DNA of 12,272 bases, taken from the NCBI GenBank assembly GCA_927910885.1, contig CAKMOD010000037.1, forward strand, positions 1 through 12,272. Reading direction: 5' to 3'. This document shows, in pieces, positions 7,015 through 12,272 of the stretch. This DNA comes from an uncultured Prevotella sp. (lineage in GTDB: Bacteria; Bacteroidota; Bacteroidia; Bacteroidales; Bacteroidaceae). The notes beneath the pieces were generated by a model. It was given only the letters and a program-made list of their open reading frames with translations, was not told where the DNA came from and did no database searches. Every line of letters starts with the position of its first letter. The stretch's first letter is position 1. The position numbers and the translations under genes were made by a program.

Positions 7015-10000
7015 TTAATTGATTACTTTTTTAGTACTTGTTGCACCGTTACTATACTTCATCTGCTTGATACGTACACCACGCTTCTGTGATGAGTTTG
7101 CCTTTGTACCATCAAGGGTGTAGTAGTCTACTGAAACTACCTTTCCGTCTTGATTGCCCTGAACAGTTGAGATAGCGTTTGCTGTGTTAGGAACAAGAAG
7201 ATAGGCACCGCCCTTCACGGTTGGGAAGCTGATTTCGTCATCGCTGATGCGTGTCGCAGCCACGGCATTGCCGTCGGTAGTTGTCACCTTATAGTCCTTT
7301 GCAACACCTGCATACTTCACAACACAAGTGGTACCCATGTTTGAAACAATCTGTACCTTTGTTGCCTTTGTAGCATCCCAATCAATGTCAACAGTGAAGT
7401 TGCCCACTGCCTTCAAGCCCTTCACTGAGCCCTTCTGCCAGAACATTGTTGGCAAGGCAGGGAGGATAACGAGCTTATCATTATGACTCTGGAGCAACAT
7501 CTCTGCTACACCCGCTGTATAACCGAAGTTACCATCAATCTGATAAGGGGCATGAGCATCCCAAAGGTTCTCATAGATACCACCTGCTGCCTCGTTTGTT
7601 CCAGTCTCCCAAGTCTGCTGCAAAGCTCGCTTGATAAGGTTGTGACAGTGCTGACCTTCGTAAGCACGGGCATTGAGATTAATCTTATGACCGAGCGACC
7701 AACCTGTTCCATGACCATCGCCACGAGCAATCAGGGAAGCACGAGCAGCCTCAAAGACTGTGTTATCAACGTCCTCATTGATCTGTGTACAAGGATAAAG
7801 ACCCATGAGATGTGAGATGTGGCGGTGTGCCTTATACTCGTTTACACCAATCTTGCTTGGATTATTAAACTGTGAAGTGTACTTCCACTCACGAAGATAA
7901 GTCTTGCCATCGGCTGGATTAACCTCTGTATGGCATCCGTTGTCAAGCTTTTCAAAATACTTTGCAAGCTCATCACGGAATGTCTTTGACACTACGTCAT
8001 TACCGAGGATATCGATTGCCTTGCGGGTATTGTTGAACAAGTCCCAAACCAACTGCTGGCTGTGTGCGGTAGCGTTCTCTGTTGGTCCGTGCTCTGGCGA
8101 CCACTCGTTAGGACACTCATAGGTGCCATCAGCAGCCTTCACGAGCTTCTTAAACCAATACTCAACAGCCGACTTCATTGCAGGGAACGCCTTTGTGCGA
8201 AGGAAGTCCTTATCCATTGTGTAGGTATAGTGCTGCCACAAGTGCTGGCAATACCACGCATTAGCAACGGTATAGGTATTGGCAAAGGTAGTACCAGAGC
8301 CATATATGTTATTCTCTGTTGGCAAAGTCCAACCTGTATTCACGTGACCCATGTCCTGTGCAAAGCGACGCCATGTAGGCTTCACACACGCCTCACGATA
8401 GATATAGTCGAGGAATGGGCGGTGAAGTTCAGAGAGGTTAGTTGGCTCAGCAGGCCAGTAATTCATCTGAACATTGATGTTTGCATGGATATCAGCGTGC
8501 CATGCTGGGGTGTTATTGTCGTTCCAAATACCCTGCAAGTTAGCTGGGAGCGATACGCCACGGCTTGAACTGATAAGGAGGTAACGACCATAATTGAAGT
8601 AGAGTTCCTCTAAGAAGAGGTTGTCATGCTGGTTGTTACGATAGTTGCTGATGAGCTGTGGGGTTGGAATATTATTCTTAATGTCACCGAGGGTGAGCTG
8701 ACAACGCTCGAAGAGTGACTTATAATCGGTTTTATGTGCTGCAAACAAAGCATCGTAACCCTTTGTCTGTGCACCATTCACTGTCGCTGTTGCACGAGCT
8801 GGAAGGCGGTTAGCTCCAGACACATACTCTGGTGCTTCTGGGTCGAAGTCGGTCAAACCACGAAGGTAAACAGTCATGCTGTTAGCCCCATTCACCTCAA
8901 TAATGCCCTTTGCGTTCTTAGTGATTGTACCGCCATCTGTCACGATGCGCGCTGCACAATAATAGCTCTCTGGTGTTGTTGCACCATAGTCGTTACGACG
9001 GGCTACCTGACCATCAAAGGTTATCGTTGCCTGATTGTTATTATCAACGGTATAACTTACGTTACGTCCGTTCTGATTTCTCAGTGTAAGTGTTGTATTG
9101 ATTTTACCATTCTGTGAGGCTGTGTAACGAACTACCACACAGCTATCAGGATTGCTTGCGAAGTAAGTACGATTGTACTCTACGCCATCCATCGTGTATT
9201 TCACACCTGCTACGGCATCATTGATATCGAGGTAACGCACATAGTCTGTCACCGTTGTCATACCACGACTGCGAATATAAAGATTACCAAAGTTAAGGTA
9301 ATAGCCATAAGCAGCAGTACTTGTCAGACCACCGAGCTTACCGCTCCAGAGGGTCTTATCGTTAAATTGTACGTCGTCAATGGCAACATCGCCCATCAAA
9401 GTGGCACCAAACTGACCGTTACCGATTGGCAGACAAGAGGTCATCCAGTTCGTTGCGGGCTTTGTGTACCAAAGCGTATATTTGTTGGCTGGGTTGAATG
9501 TAGCAATACCTGACACTGGTACCAACTCTTCTGCTGGCACAAAGCGAACCACATTACCACCATCGCCTAAATCCCAGAAGCTGATATATTTGCCATCACC
9601 AGCACCTTGGTACATATTAAAGAAGTTACGTCCATAGGTAGACTTACCAATCTCGAAGCCACCCAATGAGTTCTTTGATTCAACCATCGTAAAGAGCGTA
9701 TCCTTCACGTTGCGAGTCTGTGTAGCGTTGACGTATGAATCGCTGATATAAAGAATCTTTCCGCTCTTGCTTACGAAAGAGTATTTGCCATCGGTCTCTG
9801 ACACACGCCACAGCATATCGTCAGGGTTTCCGGTATGTAATGAGGCTGTCTGGCAGGTAGCCTTCTCGCCCTTAGCACTCAGAAGCCAGTTACCAGTCTG
9901 GAACTGAATGTAATAATAAACAGGATTTGCAGCTGTTGAAGTCGTAGGGAGATAATATGGGAATACCATCTCATCCTTGCTGACAAAGGTCAAGACATTG

Positions 10001-10506
10001 TTGATGTCGCCCTTATCCCATAGTCCTATTTCCTGTCCAGCCCTAATCTCTCCCACTTGGTTCATCGCGTGACTGTTAGTAGAGTCTGGTGCCAACTCGA
10101 ACGAAGCCGTACCAAAGCTGTTGTTCATGCTCTGGAAGATATGGAATGAGGTAATATCTGTTGCATTCGTAGCCGACATGAAGCGTGAGCTATAAGGATT
10201 TGTGCCATTGACATAAAGGGTACGACCGCTTTTGCTTATCAACTTATATTTCTTATTGGTAGCGAAACCTTCATCAGCAACTACCTTCCACAACTGTTTG
10301 TCACTACTCATGACTTGTGGAACAGCAGTACGACAATTTACATTGTTGCCCTTTTCTTCTAACACATTGTTAGAACGAAGATACTTAACGTAATACCAAT
10401 GCTCATTGCCATTGGTACTGATGCGAGGGTAACCTTGTGCAAAAACTTGTCCGACACTTACGGCAGACAAGAGGAAAGCAGCACAAATACTCTTACAGAT
10501 ATTCAT
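7015..10506 (-). CDS. Secreted GH95 alpha-L-fucosidase with two N-terminal lectin-like modules and sorting tail
   Basis: GH95 inverting enzymes release L-fucose from Fuc-alpha-1,2-Gal ends. The ATG at 10506 gives 1163 aa and the signal peptide MNICKSICAAFLLSAVSVGQVFA; the frame is open upstream to 10566 (TTG). Order: signal 1-23; lectin-like module 1 about 37-180 (QLW, then WDKGDINNVLTFV); module 2 about 197-329 (MLW, then WDLGDGGNVVRFV); GH95 N-terminal beta domain from about 343; alpha/alpha barrel about 620-1015; C-terminal beta domain to about 1105; tail from about 1123 (YYTLDG, KKVIN). Catalytic residues, mapped from memory to Bifidobacterium AfcA: N676 and N678 (HANINVQMNYWPAE), acid E805 (EWSPEHGP) and D991 (YQIDGNFGYTAG), all present. 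GH95 domains alone are about 750-800 aa; the extra length is modules and tail. Removing fucose would expose beta-Gal for the GH2 enzyme downstream. Alternative: some GH95 members act on alpha-L-galactosides. Confidence 0.93.
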   Translation of the reverse strand: MNICKSICAAFLLSAVSVGQVFAQGYPRISTNGNEHWYYVKYLRSNNVLEEKGNNVNCRTAVPQVMSSDKQLWKVVADEGFATNKKYKLISKSGRTLYVNGTNPYSSRFMSATNATDITSFHIFQSMNNSFGTASFELAPDSTNSHAMNQVGEIRAGQEIGLWDKGDINNVLTFVSKDEMVFPYYLPTTSTAANPVYYYIQFQTGNWLLSAKGEKATCQTASLHTGNPDDMLWRVSETDGKYSFVSKSGKILYISDSYVNATQTRNVKDTLFTMVESKNSLGGFEIGKSTYGRNFFNMYQGAGDGKYISFWDLGDGGNVVRFVPAEELVPVSGIATFNPANKYTLWYTKPATNWMTSCLPIGNGQFGATLMGDVAIDDVQFNDKTLWSGKLGGLTSTAAYGYYLNFGNLYIRSRGMTTVTDYVRYLDINDAVAGVKYTMDGVEYNRTYFASNPDSCVVVRYTASQNGKINTTLTLRNQNGRNVSYTVDNNNQATITFDGQVARRNDYGATTPESYYCAARIVTDGGTITKNAKGIIEVNGANSMTVYLRGLTDFDPEAPEYVSGANRLPARATATVNGAQTKGYDALFAAHKTDYKSLFERCQLTLGDIKNNIPTPQLISNYRNNQHDNLFLEELYFNYGRYLLISSSRGVSLPANLQGIWNDNNTPAWHADIHANINVQMNYWPAEPTNLSELHRPFLDYIYREACVKPTWRRFAQDMGHVNTGWTLPTENNIYGSGTTFANTYTVANAWYCQHLWQHYTYTMDKDFLRTKAFPAMKSAVEYWFKKLVKAADGTYECPNEWSPEHGPTENATAHSQQLVWDLFNNTRKAIDILGNDVVSKTFRDELAKYFEKLDNGCHTEVNPADGKTYLREWKYTSQFNNPSKIGVNEYKAHRHISHLMGLYPCTQINEDVDNTVFEAARASLIARGDGHGTGWSLGHKINLNARAYEGQHCHNLIKRALQQTWETGTNEAAGGIYENLWDAHAPYQIDGNFGYTAGVAEMLLQSHNDKLVILPALPTMFWQKGSVKGLKAVGNFTVDIDWDATKATKVQIVSNMGTTCVVKYAGVAKDYKVTTTDGNAVAATRISDDEISFPTVKGGAYLLVPNTANAISTVQGNQDGKVVSVDYYTLDGTKANSSQKRGVRIKQMKYSNGATSTKKVIN

Positions 10507-10567
10507 AGGAGTAAAGGAAAAGATATTGAGATAGTTTAAATTATAGAGATTTCTATTATAAGACAAA

Positions 10568-10687
10568 AAGGGATTGTATCAAAATTGTGTCAGTGGCAAG
10601 TTGTAGAAAAACACGTGTCGTGTATCTATCCTTAGCCTGCTGGCGAGCGCACGCACTTGTGCGCCCTTGCTTTTGATACAACCCCTT
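10568..10687 (-). repeat. 120-bp element with 17-bp terminal inverted repeats
   Basis: AAGGGATTGTATCAAAA (10568-10584) and TTTTGATACAACCCCTT (10671-10687) are inverse complements except for one A/C position, which becomes a G-U pair in the minus-strand RNA; the stem is therefore 17 continuous pairs in the operon transcript. Inside are a GC hairpin, GCGCAC (10647-10652) with GTGCGC (10659-10664), and a weak terminator-like hairpin (10607-10623). It fills almost the whole gap after the 431-aa gene. It could be a MITE-like or REP-like interspersed element, or an intercistronic control structure. No transposase and no convincing target duplication (only AAA) were seen. Confidence 0.7.
10607..10623 (-). 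terminator. Candidate weak terminator/attenuator inside the 120-bp element
   Basis: On the minus strand ACACG, loop ACA, CGTGT forms a 5-bp hairpin followed at once by TTTT and C. It follows the 431-aa gene by about 80 bases and precedes the fucosidase. It could reduce read-through, favouring the first gene. The stem is short, so this is tentative. Confidence 0.3.
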
Positions 10688-10704
10688 AAATTATTTATTG
10701 CGAA

Positions 10705-12000
10705 TTACTTCACAACAACCTTCTTACCATTTACGATATACAAGCCCTTAGCAAGACCATTGAGGCTCTTTGCTACCATGCGACCATCGAGGGTGTAAAC
10801 ATAACCGTCAGCCTGCTTCTCCTGTACCTTAACGTTAGAGATACCAGTAGCTGCGTCCATAGCTGCGATCTGCTCACTGGTCAATACATCAGTGATAGGA
10901 ATGAACTTGAGAGCGTTGTTAGGGTCGTTAACCTCCCACTTACCCATGAAGTGGTGCCATCCTACGTTACCCCATGCGTTGAGGAACTCTCTTTGTGTTC
11001 TGTCGCTGCTTACACCGATAGAGTAAACCTCGCTACCCTTATTGCTATCGAAGATGTAAAGAGTCTGTGGCTCAGTAGTTGCCATGAAAGCACCTGTCAT
11101 CTTACCACCACCGCTCTTACCGTTGCGTACCCACTCGTCAGCATCGTTCTTCTTATACATATCGTTACCACCAGGCATCTCTGCTGCTAAATCAGTGTAC
11201 TTGATGTACTGACCAGCCTCGTTAACAAGAACAATCTGATTGGTAGCAGCATCGAAGCTTGTTACGTGCCATACCTTATTACGGAAGTTTACGTCGTTCT
11301 CTACGAGAGAGTCAGCAATCAATGTGTCGTTATCTACAGAGAGAATCAACTTGTTACCAGTAAGACCATTCAAACCAGTAGGACCAAATGTTGGGTTGTT
11401 TGCTGCTACTCTATTGAACTGGATGAAGTAACGAGATTCGTTGTTGTTCTTGTCGAAGATAGTGAAATCATAGTTCCAGTGTGGAATATCTACCTCAGAA
11501 GCCTCGATAAAGTAAACCTTAGAACCATTATCGCCATCAGACCAAGGACCATATTCTTTTCCTAACTCCTGACCACCATAGATGTTTACGTAAGAGTTTC
11601 CCTCTTCAGCAACCATCTTGATAGCACCATAAGCTGCTGATGGATCGTCATCATGAGCTACAATAGTGTAATCCTTGAAGTTCTCACCTGGATTTGTACC
11701 AGCTGCAAGACGCTTACCCTCTGTGGTAAACATTGTCCAAGTCTCGCCTTCTACTGAAAGAGTGAATGACCAAACATCGTTCTCACCCTTTGTACAAGTC
11801 CAAGCCTGCTTTTCAACATCACCTACAGAAGCAACCTTAGCGGTCAACTTCTCGCCATCACCATTGGCTGTGATGTAACCCACCTTGCTGTTACCAACAG
11901 CGATGTAGTACTTCTTTCCACTCTCAGGAGCTGAAACCCACTGAGCGAAAGTTGTCATTGCGACCATACACAATGAAAGTAGAGTAAAGATTTTCTTCAT
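10705..12000 (-). CDS. Secreted non-catalytic protein with two lectin-like modules and sorting tail
   Basis: This 431-residue protein is not a recognised enzyme. MKKIFTLLSLCMVAMTTFA is a clear signal peptide, probably cut before Q20; there is no lipobox cysteine. Two lectin-like modules follow: about 26-168 (YYIAVG, QAW, ending PWSDGDNGSKVYFIEASEV) and about 188-372 (YFIQFN, KVW, ending WEVNDPNNALKFIPITDV). Both match the modules fused to the fucosidase and, more weakly, the beta-galactosidase. The closing motif W..GD..N.V.F is the best shared mark, and the Q-x-W sites recall ricin-type beta-trefoils. The C-terminus (about 386-431: GISNV, VYTLDGRMV, KGLYIVNGKKVVVK) is a textbook type IX sorting tail, so surface location or release is expected. 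It is the first gene of the minus-strand cluster. Inferred role: binding the glycan or holding it near the enzymes. No catalytic residues were identified. Confidence 0.75.
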   Translation of the reverse strand: MKKIFTLLSLCMVAMTTFAQWVSAPESGKKYYIAVGNSKVGYITANGDGEKLTAKVASVGDVEKQAWTCTKGENDVWSFTLSVEGETWTMFTTEGKRLAAGTNPGENFKDYTIVAHDDDPSAAYGAIKMVAEEGNSYVNIYGGQELGKEYGPWSDGDNGSKVYFIEASEVDIPHWNYDFTIFDKNNNESRYFIQFNRVAANNPTFGPTGLNGLTGNKLILSVDNDTLIADSLVENDVNFRNKVWHVTSFDAATNQIVLVNEAGQYIKYTDLAAEMPGGNDMYKKNDADEWVRNGKSGGGKMTGAFMATTEPQTLYIFDSNKGSEVYSIGVSSDRTQREFLNAWGNVGWHHFMGKWEVNDPNNALKFIPITDVLTSEQIAAMDAATGISNVKVQEKQADGYVYTLDGRMVAKSLNGLAKGLYIVNGKKVVVK

Positions 12001-12118
12001 AATCTGTAATAAATAATTGGTTTTTGTTTTATTTTTTAAATAGTTGTTTATTGTCTACCGTTAGGTTTTATTTTTAGGTCCTATTAATAAGGAGTCGTTT
12101 ACTTCATAAAGTCGGCAG

Positions 12119-12126
12119 CAAATATA
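12119..12126 (-). promoter_or_regulatory. Candidate -7 element for the sugar cluster
   Basis: The minus strand reads TATATTTG, a full match to the Bacteroidetes -7 consensus TAnnTTTG, about 118 bases before the ATG of the 431-aa gene. No good TTTG was seen about 19 bases upstream, so the match is partial. The leader that follows is A-rich, with no recognisable riboswitch. Confidence 0.4.
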
Positions 12127-12154
12127 AACATATTCTTTCGAATATTCATTGTTG

Positions 12155-12182
12155 CAAATACAATATTTAATATTTTTAACAA
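12155..12182 (-). promoter_or_regulatory. Alternative promoter for the sugar cluster
   Basis: On the minus strand TTG (12182-12180), a 17-base A/T-rich spacer, and TGTATTTG (12162-12155) give a -33/-7 pair with one mismatch to TAnnTTTG. It lies about 35 bases upstream of the other candidate; either or both may be used. Confidence 0.35.
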
Positions 12183-12185
12183 TTG

Positions 12186-12254
12186 GGTGACAAGTTGACG
12201 CGTTTGACGAGTGAAAGAGTTGACAAGTTGCTTGTGAAGAAGACAGAGTAACAG
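12186..12254. repeat. TTGACAAG-type short repeats and a 17-base word shared with the left end
   Basis: TGACAAGTTGAC, TTTGACGAG and GTTGACAAGTTG occur in a row at 12188-12230. They are followed by AGAAGACAGAGTAACAG (12238-12254), which is identical to 278-294 at the other end of the window. This is low-complexity intergenic DNA of Prevotella/Bacteroides type. No gene is credible here. Confidence 0.6.
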
Positions 12255-12272
12255 AAAGACAAAGAAACAAAT

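Noticed and set aside
10507..10566. Upstream TTG start for the GH95 gene
   Set aside because: The added 20 residues would bury the signal peptide; the ATG at 10506 gives a standard one. The same reasoning moves the GH2 start from 6972 to 6933.
10568..10687. Insertion sequence
   Set aside because: Inverted ends exist, but the element is only 120 bp with no transposase or clear target duplication; MITE/REP-like or regulatory is all that can be said.
10705..12000. Lipoprotein or SusD-like assignment for the 431-aa protein
   Set aside because: There is no lipobox cysteine after the signal peptide and no TPR-like helical pattern of SusD; the C-terminus is a type IX tail.
12061..12270. Minus-strand 69-aa open frame at the right edge
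   Set aside because: It overlaps the candidate promoters and repeats, is rich in Cys/Ser with no family features, and reads through low-complexity DNA.

Overview
The window looks like Bacteroidetes DNA, most probably Prevotella. Three large proteins each carry a Sec signal peptide and a C-terminal tail of the type IX secretion (Por) sorting kind, such as VYTLDGRMV followed by KGLYIVNGKKVVVK. Start codons lack Shine-Dalgarno sequences and have A/T-rich leaders. The one clean promoter fits the Bacteroidetes TTTG-N18-TAnnTTTG pattern, and the gaps are full of short degenerate repeats. The species cannot be named from the sequence alone.

Layout. Positions 1-710 hold a degenerate purine-rich repeat field (about 1-290), several small dyads, and a good promoter (527-556) reading into a small predicted membrane protein (711-992, + strand). 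Positions 993-1522 hold no convincing gene; they contain repeats and a strong two-way terminator (1324-1360). The rest is a minus-strand cluster that reads right to left: a 431-residue secreted non-catalytic protein (12000-10705), a GH95 alpha-L-fucosidase (10506-7015), a GH2 LacZ-type beta-galactosidase (6933-3115), and an MFS sugar transporter of the FucP/GluP family (2740-1523). Positions 12001-12272 hold the leader and candidate promoters of the first gene, plus more short repeats.

How the genes fit together. GH95 enzymes remove L-fucose from Fuc-alpha-1,2-Gal ends, and the exposed beta-galactose is then a substrate for the GH2 enzyme. The transporter at the end of the cluster could import a released monosaccharide across the inner membrane. 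Likely substrates are fucosylated host glycans (mucin O-glycans, H antigen, milk-type oligosaccharides) or fucogalactosyl plant side chains. No SusC/SusD pair and no regulator is in the window, so this is not a classical polysaccharide utilization locus as far as it can be seen.

The most unusual feature is protein architecture. Related lectin-like (beta-trefoil/ricin-like) modules of about 130-185 residues occur twice in the first protein, twice before the GH95 catalytic domain, and once, more diverged, before the GH2 domain. All three proteins also end in a sorting tail. The set reads as a surface-directed, lectin-tagged saccharification system with its own non-catalytic lectin-like partner. 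Each of the three gaps between cluster genes also holds an RNA hairpin or inverted-repeat structure, the most striking being a 120-bp element with 17-bp inverted ends between the first two genes.
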